In this document: piece by piece, positions 1 through 10,670 of the stretch | Layout: each line of letters starts with the position of its first letter | Numbering within the stretch: the first letter of the stretch is position 1 | NCBI GenBank assembly: GCA_032622095.1 | Contig: CP136066.1 | Location: forward strand, 168,836,664 to 168,900,663 | Source of the DNA: Siphonodentalium dalli | Taxonomy: Eukaryota > Mollusca > Scaphopoda > Gadilida > Siphonodentaliidae | Length of the DNA: 64,000 nt | Direction: 5' to 3' | Made by a program: the position numbers and the translations under genes | Notes under the pieces: generated by a model | Database searches by the model: none | What the model saw: the letters and a program-made list of their open reading frames with translations, nothing else | What the model was told of the DNA's origin: nothing

Positions 1-45
1 TATATGTTATAATATTCAGACGATATGTCAACTGAAGCAATGTAG

Positions 46-431
46 CAATTTACTAACATCGCCGAAAATCTCGAGCAAAATCTACCCTACTACTTCAAAG
101 AAAATATCGCCCAAACTACGCTCAGTTGTAAATATTTACTCTTAGCAAGATTATTCACAAGTTATACATCTAATCACCCTACTTATAGTGTTTCACATCA
201 CTTTGGAAAAGAACAACATTGAGGATTGCCGGCAATTATGTCATGCAATCATACATACTTACTAATTACATGAACGCGCTATTTGACCTACACCCTGCCC
301 ATGGATTACACCACTTAGACACTCATGCACCCTCAATTTCAACCCCCAGGCCAGGTACTATATCCAACTATGTTGATGAGCACAAATATATAATGACGTT
401 ATTACATGCTGTTTTGCTATGTTTGTCTTGA
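46..431 (+). pseudogene. Coding-like fragment, unrecognised, one frame break
   Basis: Two consecutive open frames on the plus strand read like one protein fragment. The first (46-219) contains NIAENLEQNLPYYFKENIAQ and ends near GKEQ. The second (219-431) begins LRIAGNYVMQ and continues through NYMNALFDLHPAHG to a stop. They are joined if one A is restored in the CAACATTG stretch near 216-219. No domain was recognised. It could be debris of a retroelement gag or another repeated protein. The call rests on amino-acid texture and frame continuity only. Confidence 0.35.
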
Positions 432-1095
432 AAAACGCGAGAACGGAGCATCGCTATAATGCAAATGTGTTCAACCTTTTAAGGCTCTGTATCTTATCTT
501 TTTGTTCTTAAGTAGAAAGGAAGTCTTTCTTTTGAGACAATTTTCATCAGATTGACATGTTCATATGGATGGATCCACTGCATGCGCTCTTGTGTGAGAA
601 AGATGATTTAAGTCGGTGACTCACATTCTTTGTTCTGAGCGGACACCTTTGATACAGGTTCGATTAATAAGGCGGTGCCCATTCCGCTGCTGCTATATGT
701 TGTGGTATCTTAAAATAGTTATATAATGAAGCGATCAGCGATCGAATATGATCAACTGTGAGTCGAATATAGTATAACACTTTATATGGCCACAATAAAA
801 CAAAAATTGAACACTATCAAAAGTTGAAGTATAATTAACATAACTATATAAACCACAAGATCGGTGAATATATCATATTGTTCTCTGGACATTTAAAAAA
901 TCCCAACAGAGCGTGTATTGCCGGTCATGCGATGAATTGCTATTAAAATGTTCACGTATACTTGAATACTTTCATAATACATGTATATGAATGAAGGACG
1001 GAAATATTTAGTTGACAGATTTCTTATATCATTGACATTATTCGTTGTTTAGAATCTTTTATCCAGCAGCTTGGACTACATGGTGGAAATATGGT
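432..1095. other. No gene seen
   Basis: AT-rich sequence with stops in all frames. Nothing recognisable on either strand. Confidence 0.6.
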
Positions 1096-1250
1096 TCATG
1101 TATATGTAATATACTGTGGTATGTAAACTATCTCACAATCTAAGGCATTCCTATCTCCATCGTGGGAATCTTCGTCCATACTTTCTTCGTCATCTTCAGT
1201 TTTTTCACTTTCCTCTTCGGATAAAACTTCAACATCTTCCCATTCATCTT
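1096..1250 (-). CDS. Candidate acidic terminal exon
   Basis: On the minus strand a pyrimidine-rich stretch ending in TTCTTGTAG (AG at 1251-1252) precedes an open frame to a TGA at 1096-1098. It encodes an acidic tail including DEWEDVEVLSEEESEKTEDD and ending NALDCEIVYIPQ. About half the residues in the first 40 are Glu or Asp. Acidic C-terminal tails are common in nuclear proteins, but no family is recognised. It could be the last exon of a gene whose other candidate exons lie at 2.2-7 kb on this strand, or chance low complexity. Confidence 0.35.
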
Positions 1251-1329
1251 CTACAAGAAATTTAAATATAATTTTAGTCTGGAATATAGACGTACACCAC
1301 GCCTGGTTGGCCCATTATGTGTACATGTA

Positions 1330-1498
1330 AAAAGTTGCTCATATACATATATATGTATATCATTGTTAATTACTCGAGCTGTTTAAACTGTTCAATAAAA
1401 TTTTCACACATCATTTACTTAGTAGCATGACCATCAAGTTGATGTTAAATCGGCTCTGGGTCCAGCTAGTGCTTGAATTACATTCTTTAATTAAGGTT
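1330..1498. repeat. Dispersed repeat, copy 1 of 2 (about 165 bp)
   Basis: This stretch, from AAAAAGTTGCTCATATA to TTTAATTAAGGTT, recurs almost unchanged at 2696-2857. The differences are a short AT-repeat length change near the start and a few bases. The second copy lies between the two halves of another repeat and next to a SINE. Confidence 0.85.
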
Positions 1499-1659
1499 GA
1501 GAGCAGTATAAGCTGAAATTGTTTTAGGAAAGCTGAATTTCAATCACATAGTGACCATCCACACCATATGTAACCTACTCAGTCCTGTGGTATTAAAACC
1601 GGAATTCGGTCAGGAATATTACATCTCCTAGTTTAGTGAGGACATATCTCATGTGAAAA

Positions 1660-1788
1660 TGCATAAAAGCAGTTATTGATTTTGACATTTGGTTCTGCTG
1701 GATACCCGCTCATGTCCGGATGTGTGACAACGAAAGTGCCGACAACGCTGCAAAGGCAACTCTTGAAACGAGATCCAGTATATAATCA
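1660..1788 (+). pseudogene. LINE RNase H domain remnant
   Basis: The plus-strand frame reads IDFDIWFCWIPAHV, then CDNESADNAAKATLETRSS, then a TAA at about 1786. Known: WIPxHVGIxGNExADxxAK is the C-terminal signature of the RNase H domain found in I/Nimbus/Jockey-like LINEs. Trp, Pro, His, Asn-Glu and the Ala-Asp are in place, and the usual Gly after HV is changed. No reverse transcriptase is seen upstream, so this is a short relic. It could derive from the same LINE family as the ORF1 copies at 8.4-10.2 and 41.2-43.5 kb. Confidence 0.7.
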
Positions 1789-1959
1789 GGTTATACCTTT
1801 GTCAACAGTTTCGTGAATGACATCGCATCAAACACACTCACAGGGTCAGTTTTCTCTAACAGTCTGGATTCCACAAAATCGTCATACAGCAGCTTGCCTT
1901 ATGTGTACGTTCGACTAATATCGTCCTTTATTTTTGGTGTAGCAGTCATCACGGTTTTT

Positions 1960-2043
1960 TCATGCTGCTCGGTCCGTGTCCTGTCGAGATCTCTCCGTTT
2001 GCGTCGACGTTCTTTTCTTGATGCTGACTGTTCGCATTGCTTG
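1960..2043 (-). CDS. Candidate terminal exon, basic/Ser-Thr-rich
   Basis: A pyrimidine-rich tract ending CAAACATCAG (AG at 2044-2045) precedes an 84-bp phase-0 frame. It begins QAMRTVSIKKRTSTQ, runs through TERSRQDTDRAA and ends at TGA. The phase matches the donor of the candidate exon ending at 2180. A second frame here is also open (KQCEQSASRKERRRKRRDLD), so the reading is not unique. Function unknown. Confidence 0.3.
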   Translation of the reverse strand, partial: QAMRTVSIKKRTSTQTERSRQDTDRAA

Positions 2044-2179
2044 CTGATGTTTGGGAGAACATATAAACCAGAATACAAGATCCCCACTATTCGTGAAATG
2101 ATCTATAAGATAGTGTCTATAATGAAGTCAGCAGTCGGCAATCATCCATTTCTTGTGACTTTTGAAAAAAAGTTCTTAC

Positions 2180-2310
2180 CAGTTTCTTTGGCCTGGGAAG
2201 GTCTTTTGATCTAGAGTATCCTTCATATTGGGCAAGTTCTCGCCCTGGTACCACTTTGAATACTTCCTCTTCTTTCATCATAAGTACAAAACTTTCAACA
2301 TCTTTTTGAA
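2180..2310 (-). CDS. Candidate internal exon with canonical donor
   Basis: The minus-strand frame reads IQKDVESFVLMMKEEEVFKV, then VPGRELAQYEGYSRSK and DLPRPKKL. It is followed at once by GTAAGA, a near-perfect donor (intron from 2179). The amino-acid texture is protein-like. The 5' limit is unclear because a C13 run and a copy of the zinc-finger-gene repeat lie just upstream. No homologue is recognised. Confidence 0.4.
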
Positions 2311-2368
2311 TGTTGTACGTGCACCCCCCCCCCCCCACGGTTATCTATCCGCTATAGCTTGTATAATC

Positions 2369-2520
2369 CATTTACCCAAAATGAACGCACACAACTGCAA
2401 TTTTGTCCTGTCCTAGAATCGGGGGTTGACAGCCACAACCAAATGTCTGACGCGGCGAGGCCACATGTTGGCCGGACCCATTACTTCCTGAATTAACGCC
2501 CATTGTCGACACGTTTCGCG
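2369..2520 (-). repeat. Partial copy of the zinc-finger-gene 3' region
   Basis: The stretch from CCATTTACCCAAAATGAACG through CGTTTCGCGGTTT is a diverged copy of 25021-25172 and 26370-26508. It shares CAGAATCGGGGGTTGA and CCCATTGTCGACACG. Like copy 1 of the duplication it retains TACTTCCTGAATTAACGCC, which copy 2 has lost. Confidence 0.8.
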
Positions 2521-2534
2521 GTTTCACTTGACTT

Positions 2535-3460
2535 GTTGAATATTGTGCCGCTTATAGACTAGTTACCTCTACCCATGTCTTCATTGATATGAGGTCCTTA
2601 TCATATTCTGTCTTTAGATCAGAAAGAGCTTTGAGGGTAACCCCTTTGCTAATGAAAAGACCCATCGCATTAAATTGTTTGAACATCTGTTTGAAAAAGT
2701 TGCTCATATATATGTATATCATTGTTAATTACTCGAGCTGTTTAAACTGTTCAATAAAATTTTCACACATCATTTACTTAGTAGCATGACCATCAAGTTG
2801 ATGTTAAATCGGCTCTGGGTCCAGCTAGTGCTTGAATTACATTCTTTAATTAAGGTTCTTTAGCAGAAATCAAGTCTATGTGGATGTGGTAGCCCAGTGG
2901 GTAGAGTGTCGGACTTGTAATGGTGTTAATGCACCGGCGTGAGTTCGCGCCTCGCTCGGTGGACTATTGTCTCCACAACAGTGGCTTGGTCGAATTGAGC
3001 GGTGTGTGTGCTATATATAGCCACACGCTGTTTCAAATCTCGCGCCAGTTTCTGACCCTTGGGCAAGGTCACTTGTACTGTGCTCGCTTCGTCGTACCTA
3101 GACGAGAAATAGGTACCTGGTTGTTGGGTATCCGTAAGCCGCTCTAGTGAAGCGCCTGTAAAATGGCAGCAGGCACAAGACTCGGCATTACTCATAAAAA
3201 ACAGCTGGGGTAATAATGTAAGCGCTTAGAGCTACACCAGGGATTAAGCGCTATATAAATGATATGCATTATTATAAAAACAGTTATAAAATATACATAC
3301 AATTATCCAAATTGTGGGGAAGGGGGTAGTGGAGTGTAAAAACCAAATAAACGATACATTTTCATTCATTTAGTTGCAGTTTAAGACATGTGCATCTTAC
3401 AACTCGAGGTATATGTTGGATACAGTACTAATGTGATAAGCGTGCATTATGTTAATGTCA
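2535..3460. repeat. Dispersed repeat R1, interrupted copy
   Basis: The left half (2535-2695, from TTGAATATTGTGCCGCTTAT) and right half (about 3275-3460, to GATAAGCGTGCATTATG) together match the uninterrupted copy at 6560-6890. Between them lie the 165-bp repeat (2696-2857) and the SINE (2882-3277). A third copy of the left half is at 15085-15250. Confidence 0.8.
2882..3277 (+). mobile_element. tRNA-derived SINE, copy 1
   Basis: The head TGGTAGCCCAGTGGGTAGAG resembles a pol III A box, and GAGTTCGCGCC about 45 bases on resembles a B box. The tail carries AAGCGCTTAGAG, GCGCTATATAAATG and an ATTATTAT end. Known: such GCGCTATATAA tails are shared with CR1/L2-group LINEs, which are thought to mobilise these SINEs. 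A second copy is at 20417-20785. The pol III boxes make it look like a tRNA locally, but no cloverleaf is complete. Confidence 0.85.
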
Positions 3461-3969
3461 TTCTGCTTTGTTCTATGGAGAAAAAATAAAACAAGGTGTG
3501 ACAAATAAACTTACGGCTATCAATTGCATATAAGATTTTGTTATTAAAAAAAAAAAAAAAAAAATTTGCTTTGTATCGATATGAAATATAACTGGATAGA
3601 GCATCCGAGATGAAACAATGTCGTTCCTATCGAACCAAACTTATTATTTTATACACATATCTTATACATATTTCGCAAATATTGTTGAACCTTGATTGCA
3701 CTCCTAATTTACCAGGCTACCATACCTAATGTTTTCTGCGATTGATTTAGCGTCATCGAAGTGTGCTTTTTTAAATGAGACAGACTCCAATGTGGGATTA
3801 TGAATTCAGTACAATGCCAACTACATATATTTTGTGTGTCGGGTGGTCAATGAACCAAACGTGATTAACTATCCATCAAAGTGACATCACTTAGTCGAAA
3901 TGTGATAAGATATATGAATAACTGAATAAAATTAATTTAAAAATCTAGTCAACGTAATAACGCACTAAC

Positions 3970-4099
3970 CAATTGTTTTCGGAACCTTGGTAGGAGGTTC
4001 AAGATTCGACTTTTTGTTGTCCTTTTCAGCTTCATTCAGTATATCGTCAAGGGGAGTTATGAAACAATGAAGAGAGAAGCGTTCGATCAATTCCGCAAG
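3970..4099 (-). CDS. Candidate internal exon
   Basis: The minus-strand frame reads LAELIERFSLHCFITPLDDI, then LNEAEKDNKKSNLEPPTKVP and KTIG. It ends at a donor-like ATTG|GTTAGT (intron from 3969). A TGA just upstream of the Leu means the 5' boundary is unknown. The amphipathic, charged composition looks protein-like. The product is not recognised. Confidence 0.4.
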
Positions 4100-4723
4100 T
4101 CAATATGCTATCGTGTACATATAGACGTATATAAATATGTATATTGAATATACAAGGAAAACAAACAAGCCGATTTTGGAAATGTGAAATCGGGTCATAA
4201 AGGTCTACCGAACGCAAGCACACCAGCTATCGCTAAACGATATTAGATACCTCGAGATTTTGTTTGCGCGAAAAATAAACTGCTAAACAATTTTCGGTGT
4301 TTATTCTTCAGTGCTGGAAAATTATGTCCGATTGTACACTTACACGAGATGGCGAAGAAATAACTACGAATATGTACATGTAGTGCGCTGACAGCGAAAT
4401 TAGAGAGAAGTTTGAATTAGCCAAATCATCGTTGGGCTTGAAACGGGCTCCGCATTCCCAATCTCCGCACCACACAAAGTTTAAGCGCCGTTTCTATATA
4501 TATACTTTTGATATACATGTATACGGTTTAGTACTTGTTTAGTATCTATCTACTTTGATAGTGCAAAAAACAGACATTGACATACAGCTTGCAGACACTA
4601 TAAACAAAAAAGTACATGACACAAATACATGTATCAATGTAAGTTATGAAATGCAGATCAATTGAATTCACATTCTTGTGGAATTTCTCAAACTTGGTCT
4701 TACTTTTTTCCATGTTTGCCTTT

Positions 4724-5848
4724 CTAGCATAACATATCATGGGGATGGTAGTCTGCTGAATGTGTACCAACAGCCTCAACTTCATCCTGCTTATTGAACC
4801 TAATACATGTAGCCGTCTCTCTGGGAATTTTATTGTGGCATTTCTCAGTTGATTTCCTGTACTGTTTCTGTTTGATTGGTTTTTTGGATGGTGATGAGAG
4901 AGCCTTCCTTTTCTTGACAGGAGATCCCATGCACGATGACAGAGGACTGACAAATGTACTTCCATTAGTATTTCAAGTGTTCCTTTGTTCGGGTTTTCTT
5001 CGTGGAGATACTAGTATCCACCCATTTTCTTCACTGGAATGGTCTTGCTTGGTAAACAAGTACTGTGACTAGGATTTGAGATACTAGTAGCAGTTGCCAC
5101 AGGTTTGTTATTTATCGATCCAATCCAGTTCCTCTCACAACAGTAGAATATAGCTGATCATTACCAGAAGACAGAGTCTGACTTAAAGGCATACCGGTAA
5201 TATTGTCAGCAGCAACTAATGCACGAGCCAGTGCCTGACATATACATGTACCGTATCTTCTTTTGGCGGAATACAGTCATAATGATCAATATGGTGACAT
5301 TGATATATATGGGATGACTGGCTTCCCTGTTGTTTTGAATACAGGGTCCAATTTTGTCCATTGAAGTCTGCCAGCATACGAACAAAGGACGTACGTTGGA
5401 CACTGGAACAGTGTAGCTGCAGCATACATTTCAAGCTGTGTACCCCAGCTTAAGGTGGAGCCATCGGTTCTGTACATTTACTGCAGATGAGCATCCAATG
5501 AGCCATCAATTTAGGTAGAAAATCTATCCTGATATTTCTTGATGAAGTTACATATAGCTCTCCGAATGTCAACATGGTGGTCCTCGGTCTGCACCAGAAA
5601 AGCTGAAATGGCTCTGAAAAGGCAATTCCCATCAGGTTGAATTCTGTATATTGCCCTCCCTATGAGCAATGTGTTATTCTCGTAAGGGTCAGGCATACGA
5701 CCAGTAGTGATTTCTTCAGAATGTACATTACTTGTACTGATGCCAGTGGCTGAGTTATTCAGTTGGGTTACCAAGGATAACCGTCTTGCATAACACGAAC
5801 AGTTTGTTAAGTTCTGCCAATATCTACCAACAATCCTAAGATTGTGCC
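4724..5848 (-). pseudogene. OTU-type cysteine protease, broken
   Basis: An acceptor TTATTTCAG (AG at 5849-5850) opens a frame running to RIQPDGNCLFRAISAFLVQ and TEDHHVDIRRAICNFI. Known: DGNCLFRAI carries the catalytic Asp and Cys of OTU deubiquitinases. The frame continues past two in-frame TAA codons (5511-5513, 5478-5480) into SWGTQLEMYAAATLFQ. A shifted frame then gives HIDHYDC, resembling the catalytic His-Tyr-Asp block. Farther down, a lysine/serine-rich tail (SPVKKRKALSSPSKKP, 4724-4930) reads in yet other frames. Two stops and at least one shift make it non-functional as written. OTU domains occur both in host genes and in mobile elements such as animal Helentrons, and I cannot tell which this is. 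Confidence 0.75.
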
Positions 5849-6559
5849 CTGAAATAAGAAAACCTTATTTGATGGTACTATACCTATACCGCAACACAAA
5901 TTAACATGTTTATTTTTTTATAAAGATTATGATAGGGTCTGCTCATGCGAAATAAAAGTGTTTATCAATATAAAAGATATTGATTTGTATGAATTAAAGA
6001 TGAAGACGAAGAGGAGACAAACTAATACTAATAACACCCGTATTTTGGTACTCATAGTCACCAAATATTTGTTCAACCAAAGTTATCGTTTTCAAAACTC
6101 AAGGTTTGAGGAGGGTGCCGGGAGGGTCATAAAACCCACCTATTATATCAAATATGAGAGCTTTCATCAAAGTTTGCTATTAGTGTGCTAACCATGTATT
6201 CTGCTTGAACCAAATTAAGATACCAGTAGTGGACTCAAGTTGTATGCAGCAGTTATACACTAACAGGTATGCATACATGCATGCATTTCAATATTTAAAG
6301 TGATGTGAAACACACCGGTAGGGTTATCAGATATAAATAGAAAATAATATTGTTAAAAGTTGTTAAATTTTACAAATATTATATCCAAATTGATATGACA
6401 CACCATAATTCTTATAATTTAATTAAATGTAGTGAATCTCGATGCTGACATCGTTTTCATTGTTAATTTAATTGAGCCTACTAGTAGTTCAGACGATGTT
6501 TTCAATGGAGGATTGTGGTCAATTTGCTTGAGATTTTTGGTGATGTTAGAATATTTACT
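5849..6559. other. No gene seen
   Basis: AT-rich. The open frame at 5958-6191 has no recognisable texture. Nothing else supported. Confidence 0.5.
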
Positions 6560-6890
6560 TAACTTATTGAATATTGTGCCAGTTATAGACTAGTGTTACC
6601 TCTATCGATGCACTTATCATATTATGTCTTTAGAGCAGAAAGAGCTTTGAGGGTAACATCTTTGCTCATGCAAACACCCATCGCGTTGAATTGTTTCAAC
6701 GTCTGTTAAATGATAAAACAATTATAAAATATACATAATGATGATTATTCAAATTGTGGGGAAGGGGGTATAGGAGTGTGAAAACCAAATCAGTAATACA
6801 TTTTCATTCATTTCGAAGCAGTTTAAGACAAAAGCGTCATACAACTCGAGGTATATGTTTGATACCGTACTAATGTGATAAGCGTGCATT
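6560..6890. repeat. Dispersed repeat R1, uninterrupted copy
   Basis: Contiguous from TTGAATATTGTGCCAGTTAT to GATAAGCGTGCATTATG. It serves as the empty-site reference for the copy at 2535-3460. Confidence 0.8.
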
Positions 6891-6910
6891 ATGAATTTCC
6901 TGTCACTTAC

Positions 6911-6991
6911 ACAAAGGAGTGTTGGCAATTTATCCTGCTTTAAGGTATACGGATCCTCATCAACCATATGTATATAGTGCAATGTTTTGTG
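6911..6991 (-). CDS. Candidate exon with canonical donor
   Basis: The minus-strand frame HMVDEDPYTLKQDKLPTLLC is followed directly by GTAAGTGAC, a consensus donor (intron from 6910). The ATG in HMVDED could be a start. The repeat R1 begins just downstream in the intron. The product is not recognised. Confidence 0.35.
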
Positions 6992-7380
6992 TTACGTGTT
7001 TATGCATAATTTATGTGGTAAAATAACTATTATACACCGACCGATGGGAAGTTCGGGGCATATAGTTGAGGACTTTGTCATGGTGCATCTGGTTTGTCTG
7101 TTTGGTTAGGATTTTATGTCGTTTTAGGCACAAGGCCACATCACGACTGAGAAAACTGAATCAGAATCAAGCGAAGCAACTGTGTATAGACGTAACTGTG
7201 AATTGGACTAAAACGGAACTAAATATATACAAATAAAAACACCCAAAAATTAGAGCGAGAGTGCTCAATTGGGGTCAGAACCATTAAGGTAATGACCACT
7301 GTGCAAACACATAGAACAGAATATCAAAAAAGGCAGCAATACTGTTTTGGAAACAGCCAAGTTATAAATATAATTAAGAA

Positions 7381-7531
7381 ATAAATACACGGTTTAGAGG
7401 TGTGTATGGTCAAGTTGTACCACAAAAAACTGGTTGTAGGACGACGCGTAGCGGAGTCCTACAATCAGTTTTTTTGTGGTACATACCATACACATGACCA
7501 TACACACCGATACACCGTGTATTTATTTATT
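7381..7531. repeat. Large imperfect inverted repeat (fold-back)
   Basis: The left arm AATACACGGTTTAGAGG through GTACCACAAAAAACTG is mirrored by CAGTTTTTTTGTGGTAC through ATACACCGTGTATTTA. The centre GTAGGAC...GTCCTAC is near 7445. The arms are about 60 bases with short gaps. It is probably a foldback-type or MITE remnant. Confidence 0.75.
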
Positions 7532-8362
7532 TTGTAATACGACTGAAAGTTTATGGTCACAATTCGACTGAATAGTCAACGAAATACTGCGCTTTTTCGG
7601 TCTCAGGTGAGAAAACATTTCGTGGTGTAATTCGTATTGGGCGTACTCGATTTATTTGCATGGAGTACTTTGGTAAATTGTTTGCGTAAATAATCGTTGT
7701 GATTGCCTAAAAAACTATGTGTTTTCAGCGGCGTCCGTGCCTTTCATTTAAATTGTACAGGAAATACGATTGCGGTCATTTCTGTGTTGAACGTTGTTGG
7801 GACAACATGTATATGGTCATCGACTATGGACCATTTTCCTTACACAAAGCGATCTAAATGATCTAGTTTACTAAACTAATCTTTTTCCCCTTCTGTACTG
7901 GTGAACAAACGCTTTCATTTTCAACTTGATTCCGAAATATCGAATATGATCGAGATTCGAATCGACAAATGCACAGCCCGGCCCCATGGATTTATTCTGT
8001 CATTTAATATACTTATTAAGTAACTTTCTTTGGTCCTAACATACATCAATATACCATAACATCATTTGGACCATATTCATTGGCAACCAAACTGGTTTCA
8101 AGCGACAAATCGCTAGAAAATTCGCAAGATTGTCAAGATGCAAAATTCAAAGGGTTGCGGGTGTACTCCGTTGATGCCCCGTTTGCGCGGAGTTAGAAAA
8201 GACGGGAAAAGTCGCGTGCGGCGATCTGAATAAACCGATTTGTTTCGTGGTACAATTGGAAAAAGTAGAATTGTACCACCAAACTGGAACGAGATAGCCA
8301 TGGTAACTCGGGCCACTGGCCAATCAGGACATGGCTTTTAAGCATAGTTAGGCAGGGTCGTA
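7532..8362. other. No gene; one short hairpin
   Basis: No coding texture. GTGGTACAATT (8247-8257) pairs perfectly with AATTGTACCAC (8269-8279). It shares the GTGGTAC word with the fold-back at 7381-7531, so both may belong to one element. Confidence 0.5.
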
Positions 8363-10215
8363 TTACAAAACCTGCATAACATTAATCAGCAAAAATAAAT
8401 AATTTAATTGTAAGACTGCCAGACCATAATATTTGTAGAAGGCGTCAAAAAAGCGTCCCGAATGATTGATTAGATATTTATAGATGTTGAATCTGGTGTG
8501 AATCTTAATCAAATCATCAAGTTGACTATCGAGTGGTAGACTAACCATGCGAGCATTCACCCACATGTCAGCATCAGCCACTACGCATGCTTGGGGTCCT
8601 CCTTCTGCGAAGTAGACAGTTTTCGTTAAACATCGTAGTGAATACTCGAATTCCAACCTGGTGATCTGAGAGTCGAAACTTTGGACGGATTTTGGAGATT
8701 TCTGTTTTGGAAATCTTCCTTTGTTGGTTTTGGTAAAGCTGCAACTGTATCCATTGCCTGTGATATATGTTCAGGAACATGAGTAATATCATTCTCTTGC
8801 ACTTGTGCTGCTATCGATGTATTGAGGAGTTTTGTTTGACTCTCTGTCTGAGTGCAGGTATCAACAGACTTTTGTTTAGAAATGGCTGCCGAGTATGTGA
8901 CTTGAGAAATTGATGGTCTGGTCCAACTAATTTCTTAGTATCCATATATGCTAAATGTTTCTCATCCTTACATCTGTGTATCTTGAATTCATAGTCCCAT
9001 ATGGGACATGAACGATCCATTGCAGCATGTGAACCTTCACAATTCGAACATTTTTTAGGATTTGTACAATTCTTATGATCATTACCAGAAACAGAACACC
9101 GTGCGCAAATGGTTTCTTTACTTCTACAATGTTCATGGCCATAGCCCTGGTATTTAAAACATCGTAAAGGATTTGGAACACAGGTACTTATATCAACCTG
9201 CATATATCCAACCTTCAATGTAGGTGGATGTTCGCACCGATTGAAGGTAAGAAGATAACTATTCAGAGGAACTCGAATACCATCAACAGTTTTTGTAAAT
9301 CGGCGGACTTTGAGCACATATTAAACAATTCCGAAGAATCAGCTATATCGCGGGACCGAAACACAGATCTGCTACTATTTAATATCTTGTGAGCAGTAAC
9401 CAACACCGGTGCCTGCGCAATAGTTGTTAATTGCAGCAGAGCGTCAGATTGAACTTTCCTTGAACATTCAATCAAGAGAGAGCCACTTATTGGCCCAGTC
9501 CTGATTGGTTTAACATATTTCAATTGTCCAGCAATGCTTTGTAGTGTTTTGTCTATGACAAAAATAGAAGGTATCTTCACATTTGGGTCAAATCCAAGTA
9601 CTGAGGGAAGTCATCATTCTTACGAACAAGACGTGTTTTTTGGTTTGATTTGGCATACGAAAAGCAAACAATCGACAACTAGGCCAGCAGCCGACATGGA
9701 CTACCCTTCAAATTCTGGTCGGGCCAAAGACTGGTACATAAGTGAAGCGGTGGCCCGTTTAGCCACTGCATATAGCAGCCTCCCGGTACCTATCCACAGT
9801 GAGACAGGAGTGAACAATACAGGATTCAACAATAATCAAGACAAACACAAAGAGACAAGAGAGAACATAAACATCATACATGAACAAAAACTGAAAACAA
9901 TACTTCAAACATCAGACGAGCAATGAAACATATACCAAAATTGAATCTGAAAAAAACTGGAGAGGCGTGACAATCGATTGATACGGGTCAACTCAACCAC
10001 CCGTCTTGAAGAGATGTATGAACAAAGAAGACCATGAGCCAAGTTGTATCCGCAGGTCGACGCCTTACGTGATAAAACCGCCCAAGTGCATCCATGACTC
10101 CTACACCACACCACACGGAATGCACCCCACGGCAAACAGGGTGCCACATTAGGGGATTTTTACCCCTCGCAATGGGGCGGTAGGCCTATTCTACCCCGGG
10201 CACACACGGGACTGG
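8363..10215 (-). mobile_element. LINE copy 1 (ORF1 part), minus strand
   Basis: Reading the minus strand, CCCGTGTGTGCCCGGGGTAG near 10215 begins a leader that matches 41163 onward in the plus-strand copy. ORF1 pieces follow (9580-8811), then an ORF1 3' part (8656-8430) resembling 43005-43196. The pol region is absent. The homology defines a family with at least two members here, both broken. Confidence 0.8.
8811..9600 (-). pseudogene. LINE ORF1 (gag-like) with zinc knuckles
   Basis: The N-terminal part reads VLGFDPNVK, then VIDKTLQSIAGQLKYVKP and RTGPISGSLLIECSRK, an RRM-like region typical of LINE ORF1. A frame change near 9300 leads to VRRFTKTVDGIRVPLNSYLL. Cys-rich knuckles follow: RCFKYQGYGHEHC, CARCSVSGNDHKNC and CSNCEGSHAAMDRSC. 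Known: tandem CCHC knuckles of this spacing occur in ORF1 of I/Nimbus/Jockey-group LINEs and bind nucleic acid. The first knuckle has Tyr where the second Cys normally sits, a sign of decay. The plus-strand paralogue keeps RCFKCQGYGHGQEHC there. Confidence 0.8.
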
Positions 10216-10518
10216 TGCATCAGGTTGCCTGCCCAAAGGAGTATGTGTGAGCTGAATCTAGATACAACAGGAAAACAACGTTGACCTGTGGTGTGATTTG
10301 GTCCCTGTGGGGTCCACCTCAATTTGTAACTTGGGCATTGATTATCAGATTACGTTGTGCTTTGGTGAGTTGATAGCCCATTTTAAGCAGAAAAGTTACC
10401 CACTTTTTACCCGAGTTTTATGGTTAATGTTTAATTCGCTCATTGGTGATCTTCAAAATATATATGCTATATTCGGTCATATTTGCACATAAGCACGTGC
10501 ATGTTTCACAAGTGCTAC

Positions 10519-10670
10519 GTTTAGTGTGGTCGTTGGAGAGTTGAACCCGGAATAAATTGGATACAAGCTGATTTTTGTGTTATTCGATGCGGAAAAACAC
10601 CAGGAACAACATATCAAAAATCCGCTCATGGGAAAATTCAGGATCCAAGATGGCGTCCACAATGTCTGTT
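10519..10670 (+). repeat. Left arm of a 2.2-kb inverted-repeat element
   Basis: Starts AGTGTGGTCGTTGGAGAG and continues GGAATAAATTGGATACAAGC to CCAAGATGGCGTCCA. The reverse complement lies at 12525-12678, with the same start reading inward. The arms are estimated at about 85 percent identical by eye. Words such as AAAATGGCC recur farther inside both arms. No transposase was found between them. Confidence 0.8.

Noticed and set aside
2117-2179. Extension of the 2180-2310 frame to its stop
   Set aside because: A near-consensus GTAAGA donor at 2179 makes the extension more likely intronic.
2882-2960. Possible tRNA gene
   Set aside because: A and B box-like words are present, but no complete cloverleaf. 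The 400-bp unit with a LINE-like tail occurs twice, so it is a SINE head.
4546-4965. 139-codon minus-strand frame
   Set aside because: Reads across the OTU relic tail in another frame; the lysine/serine-rich frame 4724-4930 is the more protein-like one.
9905-10147. Leader open frame conserved between the two LINE copies (also 41230-41478)
   Set aside because: Both frames start at GTG, not ATG, and most differences between the copies change amino acids. Open frame by homology of non-coding leader is the simpler reading.
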